Shown here: positions 46,547 through 54,455 of the stretch, piece by piece
Numbering within the stretch: position 1 is the stretch's first letter
Layout of the letters: the number at the start of each line of letters is the position of its first letter
NCBI RefSeq assembly: GCF_037031285.1
Contig: NZ_JAYEZO010000002.1
Location: 806,001 to 870,000 of the forward strand
Length of the DNA stretch: 64,000 nucleotides
Reading direction: 5' to 3'
Source of the DNA: Halobellus sp. LT62
Lineage (GTDB): Archaea > Halobacteriota > Halobacteria > Halobacteriales > Haloferacaceae
Notes under the pieces: generated by a model
Seen by the model: the letters and a program-made list of their open reading frames with translations, nothing else
Told to the model about the DNA's origin: nothing
Database searches by the model: none
Made by a program: the position numbers and the translations under genes

Positions 46547-46560
46547 GCAGAAACGGACAC
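46547..46560 (+). promoter_or_regulatory. Shared motif upstream of fba
   Basis: GCAGAAACGGACAC, 13/14 identical to the motif before ptfC. It lies about 10 bp before a TATA-like CTTATGG (46572-46578), suggesting that fba and the PTS operon answer to one regulator. Confidence 0.45.
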
Positions 46561-46614
46561 ATTCCGCATACCTTATGGCGGCGGCGCAAGAACGCACACG
46601 TGAGGTGACACACA

Positions 46615-47607
46615 GTGCCGTTCTACGGCGGGAGTGAACTCGCCAACGTCTACGACGACGCGCTCGAGGAGGGATTCGGCCTCGTCGCGTCGAACATCGC
46701 CGAACCGAACGTGATGATGGGGCTGATGGAGGGCGCATCACGGGCCAACTCGGATCTCCTCTTACAGCTCAGCGGCGGTGCCTGCACGTTCGCGGGCAAC
46801 GAGGATCCGGTCGACGGGCTGGAGGCGATGGGCGCGTACATCGACACCATCGCCGACCAGTACGACATCGGCGTCTTCCTCAATATGGACCACCAGACCG
46901 ACCCCGAGTTCATCGAGGCGCAGATGGATCTCGGGATCCCCTCCTCGATTATGATCGACGCCTCCCACGAGCCGTTCGAGGAGAACGTCGCGACGAGCAG
47001 GGAGATCGTCGAGATGAAAGAGGAGAAGGGCGCGGACGTCCTCATCGAGGCCGAACTCGGCCAGATCAAGGGCGTCGAAGACGAGATCGAAGCCGAGGAG
47101 GCGTTCTACACCGACCCCGAGCAGGCCGTCGAGTTCGTCGACCGGACGGGCTGTGACCTGCTCGCGATCTCGGTCGGCACCCAGCACGGCGTCGCGAAGG
47201 GCAAGGACTTGGAACTCCGTCCGGACCTCGCGGGTGAGATCCGCCAAGCGCTCCGCGATCACGGCCTCGACACGCCGCTGGTGCTGCACGGCTCCTCGGG
47301 CGTCCAGCCCGACCAACTGCAGCGGATGCTCCAACACGGCATCTGCAAGGTGAACAAGGACACCCGATACCAGTACGAGTACACCCGAACGGCGTACGAT
47401 CTCTACGACGAGGACCCGACGAACATCGTTCCGCCCGAGGGCGTCGACGGCGACCGCGACACGTTCTTCAACGACACCGACTGGTCGCCCAACAAGGACG
47501 TCTTCGACCCCCGCGTCGTGGGGCGGAAGATCCGCGAGCGCATCGCCGACGTCCACGCCGACCTCGCCGAGGTCTCCGGAAGCGCCGGACAGACCCGGTA
47601 CGCGTAG
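46615..47607 (+). CDS. fba: Class II fructose-bisphosphate aldolase
   Basis: 330 residues, zinc-dependent aldolase. Ligands and substrate motifs: [44 protein letters not shown] and [14 protein letters not shown]. The GTG start ([17 protein letters not shown]) is the only one that yields the family N-terminus. Cleaves the FBP made by PfkB; in Haloferax this gene is needed for growth on fructose. Separate promoter from ptfB (177 bp gap). Confidence 0.94.
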   Translation: MPFYGGSELANVYDDALEEGFGLVASNIAEPNVMMGLMEGASRANSDLLLQLSGGACTFAGNEDPVDGLEAMGAYIDTIADQYDIGVFLNMDHQTDPEFIEAQMDLGIPSSIMIDASHEPFEENVATSREIVEMKEEKGADVLIEAELGQIKGVEDEIEAEEAFYTDPEQAVEFVDRTGCDLLAISVGTQHGVAKGKDLELRPDLAGEIRQALRDHGLDTPLVLHGSSGVQPDQLQRMLQHGICKVNKDTRYQYEYTRTAYDLYDEDPTNIVPPEGVDGDRDTFFNDTDWSPNKDVFDPRVVGRKIRERIADVHADLAEVSGSAGQTRYA

Positions 47608-47670
47608 ACGGGGCTCGGCCCACCCGTCTCGGTCCCCGGATTTAAGTCTCGACGCGGCTTTCTCTCGCGT

Positions 47671-47820
47671 ATGCCACAGATTCACCTCGACGAGGAAACG
47701 GTGAAGCGATTAGACGCGCTCCGGGTGGAAGACGAAGACTACGACGAGATCGTCACCGAACTCATCAACATCTACGAGGCCGGGGAGCTGACGCTCTTTC
47801 ACGGCGGCGACGAGGTGTAG
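47671..47820 (+). CDS. Small DUF7557-type protein
   Basis: 49 residues (MPQIHLDEETVKRLDALR ... LTLFHGGDEV). The beginning resembles ribbon-helix-helix/VapB-type antitoxins (a strand followed by ETVKRLDALR), but no toxin gene follows. Haloarchaeal genomes carry many proteins of this size and pattern, annotated as DUF7557. It follows fba by 63 bp and could be co-transcribed. Confidence 0.75.
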   Translation: MPQIHLDEETVKRLDALRVEDEDYDEIVTELINIYEAGELTLFHGGDEV

Positions 47821-47903
47821 CACGGGGCAGTTCCGTCGAACCGCTCCGCAGACGCGTTTCTGACCGGCACGTAGATGTCAGCGAGAATCGTATAGGTATT
47901 GAA

Positions 47904-48431
47904 ATGAAACCGATTATTACCGAGCGAATGGCCGCTGAAATCGACGGGGAGTACGTGATCTACATCAACGGGATGCGGCTGAACAAGCTCCGAGCGCTTC
48001 CCAAGTACCTGCGTGCGGGACTCAAAGCCGGGAAGATGTTCGAGCAGTTAGCGGCGGATCCAGACAGCGGCTTTCTCGGCTATCTGCCGGCGTATATGGG
48101 CCTGCGGAGCGGCGCGGCGATCCAATACTGGCGATCGCTCGAAGACATCAAGCGCTTCGCACAGGATCCGAACGGGACGCACGTCCCGGCGTGGCAGTGG
48201 TACGAGGAGGAGGTCGGAACCAACGGCGAACTCGGCTTCTGGGCCGAACTCTACGTCGTCAAAGACGGCAGTTTCGAGACCTTCTACCGGAATATGCCGC
48301 CGACCGGGCTGGGTGAACACGGGTCGCTCGTGCCGATGGAGGACCATCGCCGTAACCTCGGGCTCTCCGAAACGGGGACGCCGACGCGGCCGGCTGATAC
48401 CGCGAGCGAAGCGCCTCGTCGCGACAGATGA
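47904..48431 (+). CDS. DUF4188 domain protein
   Basis: 175 residues, DUF4188 (related in fold to small heme/monooxygenase-like ferredoxin-fold proteins): ITERMAAEIDGEYVIYINGMRLNK, YWRSLEDIKRFAQDP and FWAELYVVKDGSFETFYRNMPP are characteristic. The function is unproven. Promoter AT-rich DNA (TATTGAAATG) is just in front of the ATG. Confidence 0.85.
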   Translation: MKPIITERMAAEIDGEYVIYINGMRLNKLRALPKYLRAGLKAGKMFEQLAADPDSGFLGYLPAYMGLRSGAAIQYWRSLEDIKRFAQDPNGTHVPAWQWYEEEVGTNGELGFWAELYVVKDGSFETFYRNMPPTGLGEHGSLVPMEDHRRNLGLSETGTPTRPADTASEAPRRDR

Positions 48432-48551
48432 GACGCTACTAGGGTGCTTTTGCGATCCTTTGGGTCACAAATTCGACCGATAGGTGATCGAAGGTAATCC
48501 CTCCCGAGCAGTCATCAGCAGCCTTATGTCAATTTATTATGATGGCTTCGT

Positions 48552-49304
48552 ATGCAGCCGTTTCCCGACGATCTCGGCTTCGCCACTGGAAGCGACTCTT
48601 CGACTCGGCGGGCGCAAGTTATCGCAGTAACTGAATCTGTCAGTCTGACCATCGGGAGTGTACTTGCCGGAATCGGTGCCGTGTTGATCGTAGCCACTGG
48701 CATACAGGCGATTGACGTCCCGTCGATGGATGCGGTTCAACTCCTGCGTTCACGGGCGATCCAACTCGGCTTTCTCGGCGTTTCGCTCGCCTACCTCACC
48801 GTCCGTGAGTTCCCGTTGGACTCGATTACGTTTCGCGTCCCGTCGCTCCGGGGAGTGGCTTGGATTGTCGCTATCCCCGTGTTGACCGCGGGAGCCGGAT
48901 TCGTGCTCGAACCCCTGTTGGCGGCGGTCGGCATCGTCCAACCGCCCGCATCCCCGGGGATGGGAATCGACGGCTTCGGGACACGTCCGCTCCTGTGGAT
49001 CGTCGTCTTCGTCGGCTGGTTCGTATTCGCCGCACCTGCGGAAGAACTCCTTTTCCGGGGTATCATCCAAGGCCGGTTGCGACAGACGTTCGAGGGAGTG
49101 CCGGGGATTCTTCTCGCCGCCGTCTGCTTCGGACTGATGCACGTGCCAGTCGCTGCCCTGTCGGCGGGAATGGGGCCAGCCAGCGCATTCGTCGAAACGT
49201 CCGTGAGTGGCGCGATTTTCGGAGTTGCGTACGAACGAACCGGGAACCTTCTCGTGCCGTCTGTTGCCCACGCGTTGCTGTGGACAGGCGGGCTTGTCCT
49301 GTGA
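48552..49304 (+). CDS. CPBP-family intramembrane metalloprotease
   Basis: 250 residues with about seven hydrophobic helices. The CPBP/CAAX protease motifs are present: EELLFRGIIQGRL (catalytic Glu pair and Arg), CFGLMHVPVAAL (His) and SVAHALLW (final His). In archaea such proteins may process prenylated or other membrane proteins. Monocistronic; its codon usage and base composition are slightly less GC-biased than its neighbours. Confidence 0.87.
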   Translation: MQPFPDDLGFATGSDSSTRRAQVIAVTESVSLTIGSVLAGIGAVLIVATGIQAIDVPSMDAVQLLRSRAIQLGFLGVSLAYLTVREFPLDSITFRVPSLRGVAWIVAIPVLTAGAGFVLEPLLAAVGIVQPPASPGMGIDGFGTRPLLWIVVFVGWFVFAAPAEELLFRGIIQGRLRQTFEGVPGILLAAVCFGLMHVPVAALSAGMGPASAFVETSVSGAIFGVAYERTGNLLVPSVAHALLWTGGLVL

Positions 49305-49460
49305 CGAGGCGTCCAAGCGACGGCGTCGGTGGCCAGTGTCTCAGCGGGCAATCGGTACGCACGTCTACCGAACCGCCGTTTCAGTGGGGACGCATTGAAC
49401 AAATAGAACGGTAACAGCACCGATAGCCACAGACGGGTCGCTGGCGGTCTCGACGGGGAG

Positions 49461-49700
49461 CTAACAGAGCTGGTAGCGCTCGCAGTCCTGATCGACGAGG
49501 CCGCGTTCACAGAGCGTCGAGAGGATGCTGTACAGCGAGATCTTTTTCATATCCAGTCCGGTTTCCAGTTCCGAGAGGGTCGCTTCCCCGTGTGTCGAAA
49601 GGAACAGATAGACGAGTTTCGCACGCGGTGATTCGAGTTCCGTCGGGATCGACGGCGTCTCGATCCCCGCCGTCGGTCGTGAGTGCATCGTGCCCTGCAT
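49461..49700 (-). CDS. Small winged-helix transcriptional regulator
   Basis: 79 residues: LESPRAKLVYLFLSTHGEATLSELE (helices 1-2), MKKISLYSILSTLCERGLVDQD (recognition helix and wing) and ending CERYQLC. It resembles the single TrmB-type winged-helix proteins frequent in haloarchaea. A TATA-like TTTATTAT at 49729-49736 lies about 32 nt before the ATG, so the longer frame to 49793 is unlikely. Targets unknown. Confidence 0.82.
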   Translation of the reverse strand: MQGTMHSRPTAGIETPSIPTELESPRAKLVYLFLSTHGEATLSELETGLDMKKISLYSILSTLCERGLVDQDCERYQLC

Positions 49701-49899
49701 TGTTGTTACCAACCTCTTGTCTTCGACGATAATAAAACTCATCCACGACGATCGTCGAAACACCTCAGATACGAATATAGCGATAGCGGGCACGTACTGC
49801 GTATTTCTCGAAAAGTGGACGAACGTTCACGTCGGATCCGCCGCCGATTTCGGCCGATTTTTTCGACTGGCGACGACAGTGTCACCGACTCACAGACAG

Positions 49900-49993
49900 T
49901 GGAAGGGGCGGGAGTCGAACCACGCGAAGCCGTAATCCGGCGCGACCGAGTGACGGCCACTGCCGGAACGCTCTACCACTGAGCCACCCTTCC
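49900..49993 (-). tRNA. tRNA-like gene with abnormal anticodon arm
   Basis: On the minus strand, GGAAGGG/CCCTTCC gives a perfect 7-bp acceptor stem, GCTC-AGTGGTA-GAGC a canonical D arm, and TTCGACT a T loop. The T stem GCG-t-GG/CCCGC carries an extra base. In place of a 17-nt anticodon arm there is a long hairpin (outer TCCGGC/GCCGGA, inner TGGCC-GTCACTC-GGTCG with CAC in anticodon position). A TATA-like box lies 29 nt upstream (50020-50028). It is either an intron-containing or odd functional tRNA, or a decayed one. Confidence 0.5.
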
Positions 49994-50061
49994 ATCGCGT
50001 AACAACGGTTCGTACCGGTAAATGCGTAGCGGCAGCCCGATTCGACTCAGCGTCCGGTGAC

Positions 50062-51576
50062 TCACTCCAGCAGCGACACGCCCGTCATCGCCGTCGGCTG
50101 CTCGACGCCGATCAGTTCGAGGATCGTCGGCGCAATGTCACACAGTGATCCGCCGTCGCGAACTCGCCGCCCGCCGTCGTCGCCGTCGGGCGTCAGGTAC
50201 ACGAGCGGGACCGGGTTCGTCGTGTGGGCGGTATGCGGCTTCGTGGCAGTCCCCATATCGTCAGCGTTGCCGTGGTCCGCCGTGAGGAGGACGTGTCCGC
50301 CGGCCTCCCGTACCGCGGCGACGAGGCGTCCGAGTTGCTCGTCGACGGCCTCGACGGCCTCGGTGGCGGCGTCGAAGTCGCCGGTGTGGCCGACCATATC
50401 CGGGTTCGCGTAGTTGAGCACGAGCACGTCGGGGTCATCGGAGTCGATCACCGCGATGGCGGCGTCGGTGACGCCTTCGGCGCTCATCTCCGGCTGAAGG
50501 TCGTAGGTGGGGACGTCTGGACTTTCGACGATCCGGCGGATCTCGCCGTCGAAGGCGACCTCGCGGCCGCCGTTGAGGAAGTAGGTCACGTGCGCGTACT
50601 TCTCGGACTCGGCGATCCGGAGCTGGGTCTTTCCGGCCGCCGCGAGCGTCTCGCCGAGCGTGTCCCTCGGCTCCTCGGGCGGGAACGCCACCGAGAGGTC
50701 GAACGTCTCGTCGTACTCGGTCATCGTGACGATCCGGGTCGCCGGCGGGGCGGTCTCGAAGGGCCACTCGGGGTCGATGTCCGCGAGGAGTCGGACGAGT
50801 TGACGCGCGCGGTCCGGGCGGAAGTTGAAAAAGAGGACCACGTCGCCGTCTTCGAGCGCTGGCTCCCCCTCGACGAGCGTCGGCTCGACGAACTCGTCGG
50901 TGTCGCCGCGGTCGTAGGAGTCGCGGACGGCCTCGACGGCAGAGGGGGCCTCGTGGTCGGCCTCGCGGTGGACGATGGCGTCGTAGGCGCGCTTCGTCCG
51001 TTCCCAGTTCCGATCGCGGTCCATCGCGTAGTAGCGCCCGGAGACGGTGGCGACATCGCCGGTGCCGTGCTCGTCGACGACCTCGGCGAGCGTTTCGAGG
51101 TAGCCCTCGCCGCCGTGCGGATCGGTGTCGCGGCCGTCGGTGAACGCGTGCGTGACGGCGTCGACGCCGCGGTCGGCCGCGATCTCGAGCAGCGCGTGGA
51201 GGTGGCCCTGCTCGGAGTGGACGCCGCCGTCGCTCAGGAGGCCCATACAGTGGACGCGGCCGCCCGTCTCCTCGGCGTGGTCGAAGGCGGACGCGATGGC
51301 CTCGTTGGTCGCGAACGTACCCTCGGCGATCGAATCCTCGATGCGCGTGTACGCCTGCTTGACGACGCGTCCCGCGCCGATGTTGAGGTGGCCGACCTCG
51401 CTGTTGCCCATCTGTCCCTCCGGGAGGCCGACGCGGCGGCCCGAAACGTCGAGGGTACCGTACGCGCCGGACTCGGCGAGGCGATCGAAGTTCGGCGTCG
51501 ACGCCGCCTTCACCGCGTCGCGTCGGTCGTGGTCCCCGAGTCCCCAGCCGTCGAGGATAACGAGCGCTGCCTGCAT
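50062..51576 (-). CDS. gpmI: 2,3-bisphosphoglycerate-independent phosphoglycerate mutase
   Basis: 504 residues, alkaline-phosphatase superfamily. The nucleophile Ser is in GQMGNSEVGHLNIGAGR, metal ligands in LVILDGWG, VLNYANPDMVGHTG and LLTADHGNADDM. Interconverts 3- and 2-phosphoglycerate with two Mn. The ATG at 51576 starts the conserved MQAALVILDGWG; the open frame to 51639 lies upstream of it. Confidence 0.95.
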   Translation of the reverse strand: MQAALVILDGWGLGDHDRRDAVKAASTPNFDRLAESGAYGTLDVSGRRVGLPEGQMGNSEVGHLNIGAGRVVKQAYTRIEDSIAEGTFATNEAIASAFDHAEETGGRVHCMGLLSDGGVHSEQGHLHALLEIAADRGVDAVTHAFTDGRDTDPHGGEGYLETLAEVVDEHGTGDVATVSGRYYAMDRDRNWERTKRAYDAIVHREADHEAPSAVEAVRDSYDRGDTDEFVEPTLVEGEPALEDGDVVLFFNFRPDRARQLVRLLADIDPEWPFETAPPATRIVTMTEYDETFDLSVAFPPEEPRDTLGETLAAAGKTQLRIAESEKYAHVTYFLNGGREVAFDGEIRRIVESPDVPTYDLQPEMSAEGVTDAAIAVIDSDDPDVLVLNYANPDMVGHTGDFDAATEAVEAVDEQLGRLVAAVREAGGHVLLTADHGNADDMGTATKPHTAHTTNPVPLVYLTPDGDDGGRRVRDGGSLCDIAPTILELIGVEQPTAMTGVSLLE

Positions 51577-51700
51577 ACGCGGACCGAGGGCGGGTGCCCG
51601 GGAATAGGCTTCGCTTCGTCGGGGTCGCTTCGGGTGCACGCTCGTTCGCGGCCACGACGACGCGACAGCTTCTTTCGAGGCGCTGCCGTGGTCTCCCCTA

Positions 51701-52396
51701 ATGGCCGAGGACGCAGTCGGGGCGACAGACCGAGACGGGTGGCGCGCGCGACTCCGACGCCCGTTCCCCGAGCGGTGGGTCCAGTACTACCTCGGAAACG
51801 GCGCGAGTCTCGGGTGGCTGCTCGTCGTCGACGGCGCGGCGTTCCTCCTCGGCGTCAGCTTCTACGTCCACAGCGACCCGTCGCTCCGAGAGATCAGTTC
51901 GCTCGCGTACCCGCTCTTCGGCGACTCGCCGACGGCGCTCGCGCTCGTGACGCTGTCGGTGGCGACGCTCCTGTCGCACCTCGGCAACGAGATCACGGAG
52001 GCACCATCGAACCGCCTGCTCGCGCTCGTTCACACGCTCGCGTTCGTCTGGCTCCTGAAATACGGGCTCTGGACGGCTATCGCGCTCAACCTTCGACCCG
52101 ACCTCTACGTCGGATTCACGCCCGCGCTGCTCTGGGAGTACTGGGGGATTCTCCTCACGCACCTGTTCTTCCTCGTGCACGCGGCGGTGATCCCCTATTA
52201 CGGGAAAACCACGCGCGAGGCGTTGGTGGCGGCACTCCTCCTGCTGCTCGTCAACGACGCGTTCGACTACGGACTCGGGCTGTATCCGCCGCTCCGCTAC
52301 GAGGCTGGGGTGCTGCTGGCGGGGATCACGGTCGCGCTCTCGTTCGTCGTCGTCGGCTACGCGGCGTGGGCGTTCGATCGACACGAGTCGGGCTGA
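51701..52396 (+). CDS. DUF1405 membrane protein
   Basis: 231 residues with about six hydrophobic helices, DUF1405 family (YYLGNGASLGWLLVVDGAAFLLG, SLAYPLFGDSPTALAL, WGILLTHLFFLVHAAVIP). Function unknown; the family occurs in haloarchaea and bacilli. Divergent from gpmI with 124 bp between. Confidence 0.87.
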   Translation: MAEDAVGATDRDGWRARLRRPFPERWVQYYLGNGASLGWLLVVDGAAFLLGVSFYVHSDPSLREISSLAYPLFGDSPTALALVTLSVATLLSHLGNEITEAPSNRLLALVHTLAFVWLLKYGLWTAIALNLRPDLYVGFTPALLWEYWGILLTHLFFLVHAAVIPYYGKTTREALVAALLLLLVNDAFDYGLGLYPPLRYEAGVLLAGITVALSFVVVGYAAWAFDRHESG

Positions 52397-52428
52397 ACGG
52401 CGGTGGCCGGCCGCGACCGGCACCCGGC

Positions 52429-52600
52429 GAGCGTTTATATACGAAGACGCGGCCAACGTCGCCGTGACGTGACATCCGCCCCGCGTCGTTCGCGATAGTT
52501 CGGCACAGCGACGCGGGAACAAGCGGCGGCTGTGTTCCGACCGCAGCCCGTGCCGACTGTTCGCCAGCGAACGCAGCACAGCGTTGCTATCGGAGCGGTA
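52429..52600 (+). ncRNA. TATA-driven structured non-coding element, copy B
   Basis: Same TATA box and following 40 nt as copy A at 1199-1350 (shared TTTATATACGAA, CGCGGCCAACG, GTGA...TGAC). Hairpin 1: CCCGCGTCG (52480-52488) pairs perfectly with CGACGCGGG (52509-52517) although its bases differ from copy A. Hairpin 2: GGCTGTG (52528-52534) with CGCAGCC (52542-52548), 7-nt loop. A block resembling CTGTTCGCCA follows (52557-52566), then AACGC/GCGTT (52570-52585). No conserved reading frame. Probably a small RNA of unknown function. Confidence 0.52.
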
Positions 52601-52633
52601 CCGACGGCGCGCGACGACAACTCATCCAGTCCA

Positions 52634-52760
52634 CGTCGGGTGGGAATGGAAGGGGCCGCGCGCTCGGCGTAGACGCGCGAAGTAAGCACTGCAGGAGTGA
52701 GCGGAGCGAACGACGAAGCGCGCAGCGAGCGCATCGAGTCGAGCGCGCGGGGGCTTCCGA
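52634..52760 (-). repeat. Dispersed hairpin element, copy 2
   Basis: Inverted relative to copy 1 at 21571-21697. The terminal stem is CGCGCGCTCG (52657-52666) with CGAGCGCGCG (52740-52749), 10 bp, with changes on both sides compared with copy 1. Flanks AAGGGGCC and GGGGCTTCCG are shared. It directly follows the structured element copy B and precedes a regulator gene by about 90 bp. Confidence 0.6.
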
Positions 52761-52848
52761 GGTTGTCATATCTCCCATAGCCGCAACAGAAACGACGTCA
52801 ACCGAGAAATGCGTCAGCGTCTTACGTCCCGGCGATTTACCTATCGTT

Positions 52849-53697
52849 ATGGACGCTGCGGTACTGCTGGATCTCCTCGGGAACGAGAACCGGCGGCGCA
52901 TTCTCCGGCTTCTCTCGCACAAACCGTGCTACGTCACCGAGATCAGCGAGTACCTCGGGGTCAGTCCGAAGGCCGTCATCGACCACCTCCGGCGGCTCGA
53001 AGAGGCGGGACTCGTCGAGAGTCGCACGGACGACCAGCGTCGGAAGTACTTCCACATCGCGCGGAACCTCCGATTAGAGGTGAGCGTCTCGCCGTACCGC
53101 TTCGGCGCGAAGAGCGCCTACCCGGCCAGCCGGAGCCTCGATATGCGCGGTCGCTGCCAGCACATCTCGTTCGACGTGCCGGAGTCGACTGACGGCCACG
53201 CTGACCGAGTCGGACGGGACGAGACGCAGCGTGGGGATCGAGGCGGCGAGATGGACGACGAAACCGACGATGAAACCGACGGCGACCGCAACGACGACCG
53301 CGACGCAGCGAGACGGGAGGACGCCCCCGACAGAGCGGGACGTCGACCCGCTGAAGCGGCGGTCGCGACCAACGGCGGGGCAGAATCCGGAGACGTCGCC
53401 GATCTCGCGAGACAATACGCCTACCTCGAAGACGTCGAGAGCGAACTCTCCTTGGCGCAGCGGTGGGTCCACGGTCGCGTGACCGACGTGCTCGACGACC
53501 TCTCGGAGCGTCTCGGCTCGGAGGCGGACAGCCGGTTCTACGCCGAACTCCTCTCGACGCTCGTTCGCGGTCCGAAGAGCGCCCGCGATGTCGCCCGCGA
53601 ACTCAACGCGAGTCTCGACCGAGTCGAGACCGCGCTGGAGCGACTCTCCGAGCGGGACCTCGTCGAGAACGACGGAAGCGGCTGGCGGATCCACTGA
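52849..53697 (+). CDS. ArsR-like transcriptional regulator with acidic linker
   Basis: 282 residues. The N-terminal winged helix (LLGNENRRRILRLLSHKPCYVTEISEYLGVSPKAVIDHLRRLEEAGLV) is followed by a YFHIARNLRLEVSVSPYRFG segment, a long Asp/Arg-rich disordered linker (about 112-175) and a C-terminal domain (about 185-282) that itself looks like a second helix-turn-helix (GPKSARDVARELNASLDRVETALERLSERDLV). A Cys pair (C25 and C105) could sense redox, but that is speculation. Confidence 0.82.
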   Translation: MDAAVLLDLLGNENRRRILRLLSHKPCYVTEISEYLGVSPKAVIDHLRRLEEAGLVESRTDDQRRKYFHIARNLRLEVSVSPYRFGAKSAYPASRSLDMRGRCQHISFDVPESTDGHADRVGRDETQRGDRGGEMDDETDDETDGDRNDDRDAARREDAPDRAGRRPAEAAVATNGGAESGDVADLARQYAYLEDVESELSLAQRWVHGRVTDVLDDLSERLGSEADSRFYAELLSTLVRGPKSARDVARELNASLDRVETALERLSERDLVENDGSGWRIH

Positions 53698-53767
53698 GCG
53701 ACGTCTCCGATCGATTGCGACGCTTCTTCGGCGGCCGACCGATCGCCGCGCTTCGACGACCCACTAC

Positions 53768-54307
53768 TCACACCTCGCGGGTGAGCCCGTCGCGAAGGTC
53801 GCGACCGAAGTAATGGCCGAGGAGCGCCGCGAGCAGCCCCGTTCCGGTGCCGACCCCGGCGATCGCGACGCCGTAATCGGCGATAACCCCGACGGCGAGC
53901 GGCGCGAAGACGCTGGTGAGCGTCCCGAGGACGAACGCGAGTCCGGCGGCGGCCGCGCCGGCGAGTCCGACTTCGAGATACCGTGTCCGCGAGCCGACGA
54001 GGCCGATCGCGAAGGCGGCGACGAACAGCCCGATGAGCTGGCCGAGCGTTCCGACGAACGGGACCGACCCGCCGGCGACGATGCCGACTACCGACAGCGC
54101 GAGGACGACGAGAAAGGACCGAACGGAAAACGACGGCCGCGGTACTGACGGGAGCGACGGCGTCAGCCGTCGGATCAACCCCTCGTCGTTCGAGCCGCGG
54201 TCGTCCCGACGGGCTGACGTTCGCGCCTCCGTGTCGATCTCGCGGTCGTCGCGGATCCCGCCCGTTTCGGCGCGGGACTGCTCTCGACGCTCGTCCGTGC
54301 GTTGCAT
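53768..54307 (-). CDS. Small haloarchaeal membrane protein
   Basis: 179 residues: a charged cytoplasmic N-terminus (about 60 residues, Arg/Asp-rich) and four hydrophobic helices rich in Gly/Ala/Val. No family recognised with confidence. Convergent with the regulator gene and divergent from the spermidine-synthase-like gene. Confidence 0.72.
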   Translation of the reverse strand: MQRTDERREQSRAETGGIRDDREIDTEARTSARRDDRGSNDEGLIRRLTPSLPSVPRPSFSVRSFLVVLALSVVGIVAGGSVPFVGTLGQLIGLFVAAFAIGLVGSRTRYLEVGLAGAAAAGLAFVLGTLTSVFAPLAVGVIADYGVAIAGVGTGTGLLAALLGHYFGRDLRDGLTREV

Positions 54308-54455
54308 ACGGGGACATCGTGCTCACGAGTCGTGACTCTTGTGCCGTTGGAGTCGTAGCGCTTGCCCTACTGAAGACGCGGCGCTTGCCCCGCTCCGAGC
54401 GGCGACAACCGCGCGGCCGCGGCGTTGAAGTCGACGGAGGCCGTTCTCCCACTGG

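Noticed and set aside
50224-52467. 747-codon plus-strand frame across gpmI and DUF1405
   Set aside because: It is antisense to gpmI and in the wrong frame of the DUF1405 gene; low-complexity only.
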